Shown piece after piece: positions 19,420 through 26,966 of a DNA stretch of 64,000 nucleotides. Position 1 is the first letter of the stretch, and every line of letters starts with the position of its first letter. The translations under genes and the position numbers were made by a program. Under the pieces are notes generated by a model. That model was not told where the DNA came from and made no database searches. It saw only the letters and a program-made list of their open reading frames with translations. The stretch comes from Desulfitibacter sp. BRH_c19 (lineage in GTDB: Bacteria; Bacillota; DSM-16504; Desulfitibacterales; Desulfitibacteraceae): positions 345,614-409,613 of the forward strand of contig LOER01000016.1 of assembly GCA_001515945.1 (NCBI GenBank), written 5' to 3'.

Positions 19420-19606
19420 CAGTGCAGAGCAAGAGGTGGGAGTCTTGGAGTGAAACTTGTCAACTTGTTGACATAGCTGAACCCATGCAAGGCTAGTGGT
19501 AGTTAGTCATCGGATAAATAATTGCCCGCAAAGTATATTACTGATAGTTAGTTGCTGTATCCGGAAGGTGAATTAGTCAGATAGTTAGCAGACTAATGTG
19601 TTGAAA

Positions 19607-20122
19607 CTAATGCTTGCCTGTAACAGCCCATTCACTAAAAACATTTGCTATTGCAGTCATAATGGAAAAAGAAGCATTATTGTCTGCTGCTTCGATATAT
19701 TCATTTCCCGATGGGTTATGTAATGCAAGAAGGGTGTCTGCTGTAGAAACTTCTTCAGCACTAACCATTTTCAAGTTTTCAAACTGCGGTTTCTCCATTC
19801 CCAATTCAGCCACAGCTATTAGTTCAATATTTTCTAGAGCAAGCAATTTATTCTTTTCTAATTGTAACCGTTCATTAGATATTTGCATAGAATGTAATTC
19901 ATCTTTAACTTTATTTAATTCCTGACCCTTTACACCAACTTGGCCAGCTAAACCTGTAAGTGCTAACCCCAAAATAAAAGATACTAAAGTTAATGAACAC
20001 ATAAAAAGTTTTACTTTTGTAGAAGTCTTGATAAGTTTAGCCTTTTTAGGTTCACTATTTTCTTTATTTACCTTTAAAACTTCGGTAGTATTATACTCTT
20101 TTATCTTAGGAGCTACTAACAA
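19607..20122 (-). CDS. ftsL: Cell division protein FtsL
   Basis: Small bitopic divisome protein that forms a coiled coil with FtsB/DivIC and FtsQ. The 171 aa product has a basic cytoplasmic N-terminus of ~45 residues, one membrane helix (LFMCSLTLVSFILGLALTGL) and a heptad-like segment (ELNKVKDELHSMQISNERLQ), then AVAELGMEKP, the typical FtsL-like ending of the coil. Identification rests on topology and its position between rsmH and the class B PBP gene; sequence conservation in FtsL is low. TTG 20122 is preferred because GGAGAGG lies ~9 nt upstream; an ATG at 20140 has no clear ribosome binding site. Confidence 0.85.
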   Translation of the reverse strand: MLVAPKIKEYNTTEVLKVNKENSEPKKAKLIKTSTKVKLFMCSLTLVSFILGLALTGLAGQVGVKGQELNKVKDELHSMQISNERLQLEKNKLLALENIELIAVAELGMEKPQFENLKMVSAEEVSTADTLLALHNPSGNEYIEAADNNASFSIMTAIANVFSEWAVTGKH

Positions 20123-20153
20123 ACTATTCACCCTCTCCATCTTTTATGCCTGA

Positions 20154-21089
20154 TTATAGTCTTTCCACTATTCTTAACCTGGCACTCTTGGCTCTAGAGT
20201 TATTTTCCAATTCCTCTGTAGAGGCAGTTATAGATTTTTTATTAATTATTTTAACTTTGGCTTTCTTATCACAAATGCATATTGGCAATTTTGGTGGACA
20301 AATACATGTTGATGCCAAATCTCTAAATGTATTTTTTACTATACGGTCTTCCAACGAATGAAAAGATATTATTGCTAATCTACCACCCGGATGTAAAATT
20401 TCTACAAAATCATCTATTGCCTTTTCGAGACCTTCAATTTCCTTATTTATAGCAATTCGTAAAGCTTGAAATGTTCTTTTGGCCGGGTGTGAATTTTGCT
20501 CTCTAACCTTTTTTGGTATAGCTTTGTCAATTATGGTTACTAAATCTCTTGTAGTTTCAATCTCTTTAAGTTGTCTATATTTAACAATGAAATCTGCAAT
20601 TCTTACAGCCCATCTGTCTTCACCATATTTCTTAATCATATTAGCTAGTTCTTCCTTGCTTAGTGTATTGACAAGCTCCTTAGCTGTAGTTGCGTCCTGT
20701 TCATTCATCCGCATATCAAGGGGGCCGTCTTGCATGTAAGAAAATCCTCTAAACTTATTATCAATTTGAAATGAGGAAACACCAAGGTCTATTAGAGCTC
20801 CATTAACCTTAGTCCAACCATTAATATAGAAAATTCTTTTTATGTTTTTATAGTTATCATGGACTAGTGTAACCCTTTGTCCGTATTCTTTTAGCTTATC
20901 TCTAGCTGCTTCTAGTGCTTGAGTATCTCTGTCAATTCCCATTAACACACCATTTGGTGAAGCTTTTCTTAGCATGTGATAGCTATGCCCACCACCACCT
21001 ACTGTACCATCAACTAGATCCCAATCAGCCTTAATGCCTAGTCCTTCAATGACTTCATCCAACAAAACTGGCTGATGATAAAATTTCAA
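20154..21089 (-). CDS. rsmH: 16S rRNA (cytosine1402-N4)-methyltransferase RsmH (MraW)
   Basis: S-adenosylmethionine-dependent enzyme that methylates N4 of C1402 in 16S rRNA. The start HQPVLLDEVIEGL is typical. The SAM-binding DGTVGGGGHS is near residue 27, DLGVSSFQID is near 105, followed by GPLDMRMN, and the C-terminus shows the conserved GRLAIISFHSLEDRIVKNTF. A CxCxP cluster (CICPPKLPICICDKK) late in the protein is common in Firmicute homologues. TTG 21089 follows AGGAGGG. It sits 15 bp after mraZ. Confidence 0.96.
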   Translation of the reverse strand: MKFYHQPVLLDEVIEGLGIKADWDLVDGTVGGGGHSYHMLRKASPNGVLMGIDRDTQALEAARDKLKEYGQRVTLVHDNYKNIKRIFYINGWTKVNGALIDLGVSSFQIDNKFRGFSYMQDGPLDMRMNEQDATTAKELVNTLSKEELANMIKKYGEDRWAVRIADFIVKYRQLKEIETTRDLVTIIDKAIPKKVREQNSHPAKRTFQALRIAINKEIEGLEKAIDDFVEILHPGGRLAIISFHSLEDRIVKNTFRDLASTCICPPKLPICICDKKAKVKIINKKSITASTEELENNSRAKSARLRIVERL

Positions 21090-21104
21090 TGTTTTCTTGC
21101 CCTC

Positions 21105-21542
21105 CTATATATTAATGTCTATATCCTGAAGTTTTTCTGCAATTCCTTCATAATCCATTTCTTCACTCTGACTGTAGCTTTCCCAAACTTCTCTGGACCA
21201 AATCTCTATTCTTGAAGAAACTCCTATTATCACAACATCCTTATCAAGTTTTGCATATTCTCTCAAATTAGATGGCAAAAGTATTCTTCCTTGCTTATCA
21301 AGCTCACACTCATTGGCTCCTGAGAAAAAGAATCTAACAAAAGCCCTAGCATCAGCTTTAGTAAAAGGTAAGTTCTTTAGCTTTTTTTCTATTACTAGCC
21401 ACTCATCCATGGGATAAACAAACAAGCAGTTATCCAAACCCTTTGTAATAACAAAGTTTTGTCCTAATCCATCACGGAACTTGGATGGGACTATTAATCT
21501 GCTCTTTGGATCAAGAGAATGTTGATACTCTCCCATAAACAT
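21105..21542 (-). CDS. mraZ: Transcriptional regulator MraZ
   Basis: First gene of the dcw cluster; the family is a ring-forming DNA-binding repressor of its own operon. The 145 aa product has the two SpoVT-AbrB-like halves, each with its motif: [20 protein letters not shown] at the N-terminus and [20 protein letters not shown] in the second half. ATG 21542 follows GGGGTGAG. A putative operator of 10-bp-spaced direct repeats lies just upstream. The gene is separated from the next upstream gene by a terminator and repeats. Confidence 0.96.
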   Translation of the reverse strand: MFMGEYQHSLDPKSRLIVPSKFRDGLGQNFVITKGLDNCLFVYPMDEWLVIEKKLKNLPFTKADARAFVRFFFSGANECELDKQGRILLPSNLREYAKLDKDVVIIGVSSRIEIWSREVWESYSQSEEMDYEGIAEKLQDIDINI

Positions 21543-21550
21543 ACTTGCTC

Positions 21551-21600
21551 ACCCCACTTTGTGGGTATTTCGCCCCACATACATCCACTTTAATCCACCT
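21551..21600 (-). promoter_or_regulatory. Putative MraZ operator
   Basis: On the minus strand, GTGG occurs at 21598-21595, 21588-21585 and 21578-21575, exactly 10 bp apart, and again at 21557-21554. MraZ proteins are known to bind TGG/GTGGG-type direct repeats with about 10 bp period ahead of mraZ. The last repeat overlaps the ribosome binding region, consistent with autorepression. The promoter should lie in 21600-21700, but I cannot fix its -35/-10. Confidence 0.7.
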
Positions 21601-21732
21601 ATTCTCCCTTCATCCCATAAATTCCTTCTTTTGTATATTCTTTATTTAATTTTTTTTTAAAATAGGACTAAAGTCACATGTAAAAGGCAGGATAAAGCAA
21701 AGACCTAAGAAGCAAGAGGCAAGAATCAGGAT

Positions 21733-21772
21733 AAAAAAAGACACCTTGGTAGACTTTAAAGGTGTCTAAAAA
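21733..21772. terminator. Bidirectional-looking terminator upstream of mraZ
   Basis: AGACACCTT and AAGGTGTCT form a 9 bp stem, with A-runs on the left and right that become T-runs on the minus strand (TTTTTT). It isolates the dcw cluster from the small gene and repeats upstream. Purine-rich degenerate repeat 21700-21732 lies next to it. Confidence 0.75.
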
Positions 21773-21819
21773 ATGTAAATTACATTTTAACTGACTAACT
21801 TGGCGTCCATAAAGGACTG

Positions 21820-21858
21820 GTATTTCTACGCATTGCAAAATGCGCAATGCTAGAACTA
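21820..21858 (-). repeat. ~40 bp palindromic hairpin repeat, copy 3
   Basis: Reads GTATTTCTACGCATTGC on the plus strand and ends GCAATGCTAGAACTAC, so it is inverted relative to copies 1 and 2. It is flanked by TTGGCGT (21799-) and ACGCCAA, so it sits inside the loop region of a larger hairpin, as copy 5 does. Confidence 0.8.
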
Positions 21859-21915
21859 CTGGCGTAATACAAGTGGGAGTACAACGCCAACTAAGCCATT
21901 CATTCGTAGCTCTAA

Positions 21916-21948
21916 AATTCAGCGGGAGTAGAATCTCCCCCTGAATTA
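21916..21948 (-). terminator. Hairpin after small ORF, possible terminator
   Basis: On the minus strand AATTCAGGGGGAG, short loop, CTCCCGCTGAATT, then TTAG. It begins ~12 bp past the stop of the small ORF at 21959. The T tract is short, so termination is uncertain. It also resembles the GGTGGAGT hairpins at 22344-22393 and 28594-28621. Confidence 0.5.
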
Positions 21949-21958
21949 AGATCTTACT

Positions 21959-22108
21959 TCAATCAGCTTCAGTTTCAAAGTAAAAATCCACAGCATTAAA
22001 CTTTTTCAAATCTGTTGCAACAATACCTTTTCTATCATTATTTCTACTACCTATACCTGCGACTGGGGTGAACTGGTTATACCTTTTTAGGGCCTTGTTT
22101 CTAATCAT
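21959..22108 (-). CDS. Small hypothetical protein (49 aa)
   Basis: I do not recognise the product. ATG 22108 is preceded by GGAGGTG at good spacing, and the frame is open for 49 codons to TGA. The protein starts MIRNKALKRYNQFTPVAGIG, has a basic first half and an acidic end (FETEAD), and no membrane segment or signal peptide. It lies among repeats between the small membrane protein gene and mraZ, and a hairpin follows the stop. The strong ribosome binding site argues that it is translated; a remnant of a larger mobile gene is the alternative. Confidence 0.5.
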   Translation of the reverse strand: MIRNKALKRYNQFTPVAGIGSRNNDRKGIVATDLKKFNAVDFYFETEAD

Positions 22109-22163
22109 AAATAAAACACCTCCAAATCTAGTATTTCATAAGGAGGGATGAATTATTTGAATT

Positions 22164-22348
22164 TTATCCGATGACTATCGCCACTAGCCTTGCATGGGTT
22201 CAGCTATGTCAACAAGTTGACAAGTTTCACTCCAAGACTCCTATCTTCTAGCCTTGCACTAGTATTTCTACGCATTGCAAAAATCTCAATGCTAGAACTA
22301 CGGTCGCAAGTGGGAGATAAGTGGCGCTACGTCCCTGGATAACGGTTT
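22164..22348 (-). repeat. Composite inverted repeat, copy II
   Basis: Reverse complement of 19278-19517, with one internal ~40 bp hairpin unit instead of two. The block 22164-22240 matches 19441-19517 with only a few differences near TGACTATCG/TAGTTAGTCA. Together with copy I it places mraZ-rsmH-ftsL between inverted repeats ~2.6 kb apart. Confidence 0.8.
22262..22301 (-). repeat. ~40 bp palindromic hairpin repeat, copy 4
   Basis: GTATTTCTACGCATTGC, loop AAAAATCT, CAATGCTAGAACTAC. It lies inside composite repeat copy II at the place where copy I has two units. Confidence 0.8.
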
Positions 22349-22393
22349 CTAGAACTCAGATGGAGTCAAAACTCCACCTGAGTTCTAGAAACC
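22344..22393 (-). terminator. Very long stem-loop after the small export-like gene
   Basis: A 23 bp stem (GGTTTCTAGAACTCAG... paired with ...CTGAGTTCTAGAAACC) closes a 4 nt loop, starting 4 bp past the stop at 22397. On the minus strand the single imperfect pair is G-U; on the plus strand it is A-C, so it fits best as minus-strand RNA. No T-run follows, so it may be an RNA 3' end stabiliser or a weak terminator. Confidence 0.55.
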
Positions 22394-22396
22394 TGT

Positions 22397-22954
22397 TTAT
22401 CCTCTTTTATATAGATAGAATACTATGAAAAGCATAGCAATAATCATCACAACCAATGGAATTCCCACGTAGCCTATTAATGTATAGATCCCCAACGTAG
22501 CCAATGTTACTAAAATTCCAGCTATAAACATTCCAATAGTAATTGCCGGAAATGCTAATCTAAATGGTATCCCAAAAAGAAAAGCTGCAATACTACCTGT
22601 CCAGACTCCAGTAAGTGGCAAAGGCACAGATACAAGTAGCATTAAACCTAACGCTTCATATTTTTGCAGTTTTTTACTTTTAGTTCTTGTTCTTGACAGA
22701 ACCCATTTAACAAATCTTCTAGAATAAGAATATCTCTCCATTACTTTAATGACATGGGGTAACCATAATAGTAGCGGTATAATGGGAATAAAATTGCCCA
22801 TAAGAGCATACATCAAAGCTGCAATAGGGTCCATATTCATACCTATTGCAATGGGAATGGTAGCCCTCAATTCAGTTACTGGCACGGCAGATAATATCAT
22901 TACCTGTGCTTCTAGAGGAAAGTCTTTTAACATTTCTATAATTAATTCTCCCAT
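22397..22954 (-). CDS. Small multi-drug export-like membrane protein (COG2426 family)
   Basis: A 185 aa polytopic membrane protein. It has about five hydrophobic segments and the conserved N-terminal half motif SAVPVTELRATIPIAIG, then LPLTGVWTGSIAAFLFGI, both typical of the Sm_multidrug_ex/COG2426 family. Despite the name, the substrate of this family is not known. ATG 22954 follows AAGGTGATATTACT. The gene lies 15 bp after the MetE/UroD-like gene, probably as the last gene of an operon that includes the ThiF-like gene. Confidence 0.82.
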   Translation of the reverse strand: MGELIIEMLKDFPLEAQVMILSAVPVTELRATIPIAIGMNMDPIAALMYALMGNFIPIIPLLLWLPHVIKVMERYSYSRRFVKWVLSRTRTKSKKLQKYEALGLMLLVSVPLPLTGVWTGSIAAFLFGIPFRLAFPAITIGMFIAGILVTLATLGIYTLIGYVGIPLVVMIIAMLFIVFYLYKRG

Positions 22955-22969
22955 AGTAATATCACCTTA

Positions 22970-24037
22970 CTAGTACTTATTATAAATCTCTGCCAATTCA
23001 GCAACCAACTGATAAATTTTTTCTGCCTGTTCATCTGTTAGTATACCAGTTCCACATGCAGGGCTTAAAAGGATTTGCTTTTTAAGTTTACTTTCATTTA
23101 ATCCTTTTCTTAATAACTGGTCAATTTGACCCTCAAACTCATTCTGCAAGTTTTTCACATTTTCTTGCTGGGATAAATTATACGTAGGAACAACACCCCA
23201 TGCAAGAATTCCACCTTTATCTACAAATGATATCAACTCATCTTTATAAACAGCCAGAGACTGAAAGTAACCAGTATCAAAGTTTATAATATCAAAACCT
23301 GCATCCATAAATATTGTCCAATCTATATTGCAACACGAATGCGCTCCTACTATTGCTCCCATTTTGTGAACACCGTCTACTATTGAAGCTAAATCATCCA
23401 CTATACCTTGTCTATTTAAGGTCAAATAGTTGGATGTTCCATAAGCACCAACTGCTGGATCATCAACAAAAATAATTGTCTGTTTGCCTCTTTTTCTAAG
23501 TTCATATGCCTGCCACATTGCATTTATCATAATTGCTTTTACGATTATATCACGGGTTTGATCAGTATAGTATACCAATTTCTTTTTATGATCCTTTAGA
23601 AATAAACCAACACTTAAAGGACCAGCAATCTGTCCTTTGTAAGCAATTGAATCAGTAAAATTCCCTTTATCTATCCAATCCAGAAAATCATAAAATCCTG
23701 GCGCAGCGTTTATAGGCATTTTTATATCCTCAAGAACATTCATATTTCCACTTTCTATTTGAAAATACAATTCATAGAAACTAACTTGATTTTTCACCCA
23801 ATTAGGGCTTTCATAGTCCATCATAACTTTATCATCATTAATATTTAATAATCCCAACTGAACTAAAAAGTCAAGATTTTGAAAAACAAAGTGTTCTTGA
23901 ACACCCCTATTTGGCAGTTGGGGCCAATGGGGAATTAAGGGTATGGTGTCCTTAATCAACTGTAAGGCTCTTGTAGTATTGTTAAAAGGTAGACTCCCTA
24001 TTGCCGTTGCCTCAAAGCCCTTAATTTCTAAGGTCAT
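22970..24037 (-). CDS. MetE/UroD-superfamily protein (possible zinc methyltransferase)
   Basis: A 355 aa protein with the TIM-barrel pattern of the uroporphyrinogen decarboxylase/methionine synthase (MetE C-terminal) superfamily. The N-terminus TAIGSLPF is the usual (x)GSxP start. VGAHSCCNIDW near residue 235 and LSPACGTGIL near 330 are placed like the zinc ligands HxC...C of MetE-type methyltransferases. WGVVPTYN is also typical. I infer methyl transfer to or from a thiol or corrinoid, but the substrate is unknown. ATG 24037 follows GAAGGAG. It lies between the ThiF-like gene and the membrane protein gene with short gaps. Confidence 0.75.
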   Translation of the reverse strand: MTLEIKGFEATAIGSLPFNNTTRALQLIKDTIPLIPHWPQLPNRGVQEHFVFQNLDFLVQLGLLNINDDKVMMDYESPNWVKNQVSFYELYFQIESGNMNVLEDIKMPINAAPGFYDFLDWIDKGNFTDSIAYKGQIAGPLSVGLFLKDHKKKLVYYTDQTRDIIVKAIMINAMWQAYELRKRGKQTIIFVDDPAVGAYGTSNYLTLNRQGIVDDLASIVDGVHKMGAIVGAHSCCNIDWTIFMDAGFDIINFDTGYFQSLAVYKDELISFVDKGGILAWGVVPTYNLSQQENVKNLQNEFEGQIDQLLRKGLNESKLKKQILLSPACGTGILTDEQAEKIYQLVAELAEIYNKY

Positions 24038-24052
24038 TATTAATCTCCTTCG

Positions 24053-24790
24053 TTATATATTTCCGCATACAGGACAATTCATATTTCGTTCCATCTTAAA
24101 TTCACTAAATGTAAGTTCTAGTCCATCAAAAACAAGGAGGCGATTAGTAAGCGTGTTGCCTAATTTGAGTACTAATTTGACCACTTCCATTGCCTGGATT
24201 GTGCCCAAAACACCTGGCAAACAACCTATTAAACCAATCTCTCCTTCATTTTCCTCAGGCATAGTGGGGAAAATACATCTATAGCAGGGAGATTTGCCTG
24301 GGATAATGGTAGTAGCTAACCCTTCCCACCCAGCAACTCCAGCTTCAACAAGAGGTTTCCGTAAACTAACACAGGTTTCGTTTACTAAGTATCTAGTGGT
24401 TAGATTATCCAAAGCAGTAACAATTATATCATAATCTGAAATCAACGGTACACAATTATTCTTAGTAATCCTAAAAGGATATTCAACTAAGTTGATGTGA
24501 GGATTTAGCCTTTCTAGCGATTCTTTTGCAGATTTTACTTTGTTTACACCTATTTTATTAGTATCATGAAGGATTTGTCTCTGTAGATTTGATAAATCTA
24601 CATTATCCGAATCTACTATGCCAATAGTGCCTATTCCCATGGCTGTTAGATAAAAAAGGACTGGAGAACCTAGTCCACCTGCTCCAATAACTAGAACCTT
24701 GGTTTTTCTAAGTTTCAACTGTCCTTCTTCTCCAACATCATGCATTATTAATTGCCTTTTGTACCTAAGTCTTTCATCACTAGACAACAT
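24053..24790 (-). CDS. ThiF/MoeB/HesA-family adenylyltransferase
   Basis: E1-like enzyme that adenylates the C-terminal glycine of a ubiquitin-like sulfur carrier (ThiS or MoaD). The nucleotide-binding motif VIGAGGLGSPVLFYL is near residue 33, DSDNVDLSNLQRQ with the conserved Asp and Arg-Gln follows, and two CxxC pairs (CYRC near residue 176 and CPVC near the end) make the structural zinc site. The 245 aa length matches ThiF/MoeB without a rhodanese domain. No thiS, thiG, moaD or moeA is adjacent, so thiamine and molybdopterin roles cannot be separated. ATG 24790 follows AAGGAGG. Confidence 0.88.
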   Translation of the reverse strand: MLSSDERLRYKRQLIMHDVGEEGQLKLRKTKVLVIGAGGLGSPVLFYLTAMGIGTIGIVDSDNVDLSNLQRQILHDTNKIGVNKVKSAKESLERLNPHINLVEYPFRITKNNCVPLISDYDIIVTALDNLTTRYLVNETCVSLRKPLVEAGVAGWEGLATTIIPGKSPCYRCIFPTMPEENEGEIGLIGCLPGVLGTIQAMEVVKLVLKLGNTLTNRLLVFDGLELTFSEFKMERNMNCPVCGNI

Positions 24791-24810
24791 AGTCGATATC
24801 CTCCTTTTTA

Positions 24811-24840
24811 AAGAACAAACGCACCGAATAGGTGCGTTTA
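24811..24840 (-). terminator. Terminator overlapping the end of the TPR gene
   Basis: On the minus strand AAACGCACC, loop TATTC, GGTGCGTTT, then GTTCTTT. The stem starts at the stop codon of the TPR gene and separates it from the ThiF-like gene. Confidence 0.78.
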
Positions 24841-25545
24841 GTTTGATTCTTCTTCAGCTTCAGTATCAGCTTCAGTATCAGCTTCAGTATCAGCTTCAGT
24901 ATCACTATCTTCTTCAAGTGCTTCAATCATTTGATTTGCAAAGGTTACAAAAGTCTCTAACTGCTCCTTGGCTTCATCATTAATGTCTTGTTCAAGTGCC
25001 TTTCCGAATTGGGTTAATGCACCATCGAAATCCCCTTCACTATTCATCAAGTAGACACCATAGTTTGCAAGAGCATTAACATTGTTTTCATCTAATTCTA
25101 AAGCCTTGTTAAAATGCTCGCGAGCTAATTCATCATTGCCTGCACTATGTGCTACTACAGCAGTCTGAGTAATTAAGTTGACGTTATCGGAGTTCAGTTC
25201 AACTAATCTCTGATAAAAACCAAGAGAATTATTCATTTCTTCTTTTTGCTTTTCTTGATCTTCATATAAACCTGCTAAGTTCCAGTGTATCTCTGCTAAC
25301 GCACCTATAGCCTCCTGATCATCAGGATCTTCGGTTAATTTGGCATTATACTCCTCTAATAATCCTTCAAAAAAGGCCATTTGTTCTTCCGGTGAAAGGT
25401 TTGGATCAGCAGAAGCATCAGGAAGTTGTTGTCCCCCTAAACCACCCATTAATGTAAATGATCCAACAAGACCTATAGATAACATAATTACTAGGACAAT
25501 CATTGGTCCTCTCATTTTCTTTACATTTCTTAGTTTCCTCATCAT
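24838..25545 (-). CDS. Membrane-anchored tetratricopeptide-repeat protein
   Basis: A 235 aa protein: a basic N-terminus, one hydrophobic helix (IVLVIMLSIGLVGSFTLMGGL), then about four TPR-like helix pairs (for instance DPDDQEAIGALAEIHWNLAGLYE and NALANYGVYLMNSEGDFDGA). It probably acts as an outer-surface scaffold; partners are unknown. The C-terminus is a run of TEAD units encoded by a 12 bp tandem repeat (24850-24900), which makes a very acidic tail likely to vary in length. Start ATG 25545 (followed by a second ATG) has AGGAGGC upstream; a longer frame from 25584 lacks a site. Confidence 0.8.
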   Translation of the reverse strand: MMRKLRNVKKMRGPMIVLVIMLSIGLVGSFTLMGGLGGQQLPDASADPNLSPEEQMAFFEGLLEEYNAKLTEDPDDQEAIGALAEIHWNLAGLYEDQEKQKEEMNNSLGFYQRLVELNSDNVNLITQTAVVAHSAGNDELAREHFNKALELDENNVNALANYGVYLMNSEGDFDGALTQFGKALEQDINDEAKEQLETFVTFANQMIEALEEDSDTEADTEADTEADTEAEEESN

Positions 25546-25638
25546 ATTCAATCGCCTCCTATAGTCTCCACGAAAACTACACAATTAAGCTTATTACACA
25601 GACTGTCTCCTGTCAATATCTAATTACTGGTGAAATAT

Positions 25639-26952
25639 CTAAATAATTTGTGTGTTAATTAACCTTTCCAAATGCTTTAAAGTATTGCATGGAAACATCT
25701 GAGTATAGTCCTGAAATAGTTTTACTGATGTATGATTTTCCCACTGATTGACAGGCATCGGATTGAGCCATAAGATCTTTCTTGCCCTATTAGATATTTT
25801 GATCAATTCAGCTGTTGTATCTGTTATCTTGATGGTTTTAGTATCACTTACAATAATAACTACAGTTTTTTGTGTAAGAAGATGATTGTAGTTACCTTGA
25901 ATTGATTTTAAAGCAAAATGTATATCTGTACCTTCACCCCAGATAGGACTTTTCTCAATTATTCCTTCTAATTCTGTCAAATCAGAGTTCTTTATTTGCT
26001 TTAATGAAAGCTTTTCAATTTTTTCTGAAAAAATGAATGTATCTATTTTCTTTACTGCCTCTGCTAAATAATGTAAAAATTGAATAATAAAAGCAGAATA
26101 CCTTATCATTGATCCAGAGACGTCCACAATCAGTAGAATGGATGGCTTTTGGATTCTCCTTTTACGATATTTTAAATGTAACGGTACACCACCAAACCCA
26201 ATATTGCTTCTGATCGTTTTCCTAATATCAATAAGTTTAGCCTTTCTAGATAGTGAATATCTCCTAGATATTTTAGTAGCAAATCTTTTCGCAAGTTTTT
26301 TTAATAGACGCTTAGCTTCTTCTAATTCCTGGGCATTTAAATCCTTTAAGTCCTTACCAGGAACATACCCTTGTTCCATAAGTTGCATATGAGTATTATA
26401 TAAATATTGGTCAATCTCAGGGTCCCCAGTAAACTCCACTTCCATAGTATTAGTTTGGATTTGTTTTCTCCAGTATTTTAGATGACTCTTTACTAAATCC
26501 TCAATAACAGGCCTAAACTTCTCTGGATTCATGTGTTTCCCATGGGTACTTTCTTCTAAGAATTTTTTTATTTTATCTTGTTGTTCTCTAGCAAGTTTGG
26601 CGTAAAAAACCTTATCCTCCTCAGAAATGTTAATGGGAGTTTCATTATATACCAGATCTTCCTCTGCCTTTTGTTTGGACTTCTCCTGAATGTTTTGGAA
26701 GTTCTGCCATCTATCTGACATTTCTTCCATTTCTTCTAGATTTGCAAAAAAGCTTTTAAATGCCATTTTGAAAATAAGAATATCCTGCTCCTTTTTAACT
26801 ACTGTAGCCTGCATAAGCCACATCAATTCATTTTTATCTCCTATATTGATGTATTCAATGGATCGAAAAAAATCTTCCATTTCTGAATAGCTGATTTTAA
26901 GTCCCATTTTTCGAAGCAATAGTAAAAATTTATATAAATTCTGTACAAGCAT
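25639..26952 (-). CDS. VWA domain protein, CoxE-like, partner of MoxR ATPase
   Basis: A 437 aa protein whose C-terminal half is a von Willebrand factor A domain with the metal-site motif DVSGSMIRYS (DxSxS), GEGTDIHFAL supplying the threonine, and IVSDTKT the later Asp. The N-terminal half is helical and charged, as in CoxE/YehP-type proteins. Such proteins act with MoxR AAA+ ATPases in maturation or metal-insertion of enzymes; the client here is not evident. The gene starts just past the MoxR stop, so they form a pair. ATG 26952 has AAGG 9 nt upstream; ATG 26961 abuts it. Confidence 0.85.
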   Translation of the reverse strand: MLVQNLYKFLLLLRKMGLKISYSEMEDFFRSIEYINIGDKNELMWLMQATVVKKEQDILIFKMAFKSFFANLEEMEEMSDRWQNFQNIQEKSKQKAEEDLVYNETPINISEEDKVFYAKLAREQQDKIKKFLEESTHGKHMNPEKFRPVIEDLVKSHLKYWRKQIQTNTMEVEFTGDPEIDQYLYNTHMQLMEQGYVPGKDLKDLNAQELEEAKRLLKKLAKRFATKISRRYSLSRKAKLIDIRKTIRSNIGFGGVPLHLKYRKRRIQKPSILLIVDVSGSMIRYSAFIIQFLHYLAEAVKKIDTFIFSEKIEKLSLKQIKNSDLTELEGIIEKSPIWGEGTDIHFALKSIQGNYNHLLTQKTVVIIVSDTKTIKITDTTAELIKISNRARKILWLNPMPVNQWENHTSVKLFQDYTQMFPCNTLKHLERLINTQII

Positions 26953-26966
26953 CTGAATCATCCTTA

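Larger units (their letters stand above)
19278..19517 (+). repeat. Composite inverted repeat, copy I
   Basis: Matches the reverse complement of 22164-22348. The best blocks are AAACCGTTATCCAGGG at 19278-19293 and ~77 bp at 19441-19517 (from AGTCTTGGAGTGAAACTTGT to CATCGGATAAA), which is nearly identical to 22164-22240. This copy holds two tandem ~40 bp hairpin units; the other holds one. The pair encloses ftsL, rsmH, mraZ and a small open reading frame. Confidence 0.8.
19045..19606. repeat. Repeat-rich intergenic region inside the dcw cluster
   Basis: No gene is seen in this ~560 bp stretch between ftsL and spoVD. It contains a ~28 bp segment (19069-19096) resembling 27890-27914, two head-to-tail copies of the unit TTCAGCTATAG near 19149-19172, hairpin-forming GGTGGAGT/ACTCCATC segments, two tandem copies of a ~40 bp hairpin repeat, and one half of a long inverted repeat whose other half is at 22164-22348. 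Such DNA between two dcw genes suggests transcription either reads through it or restarts before spoVD. Confidence 0.7.
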
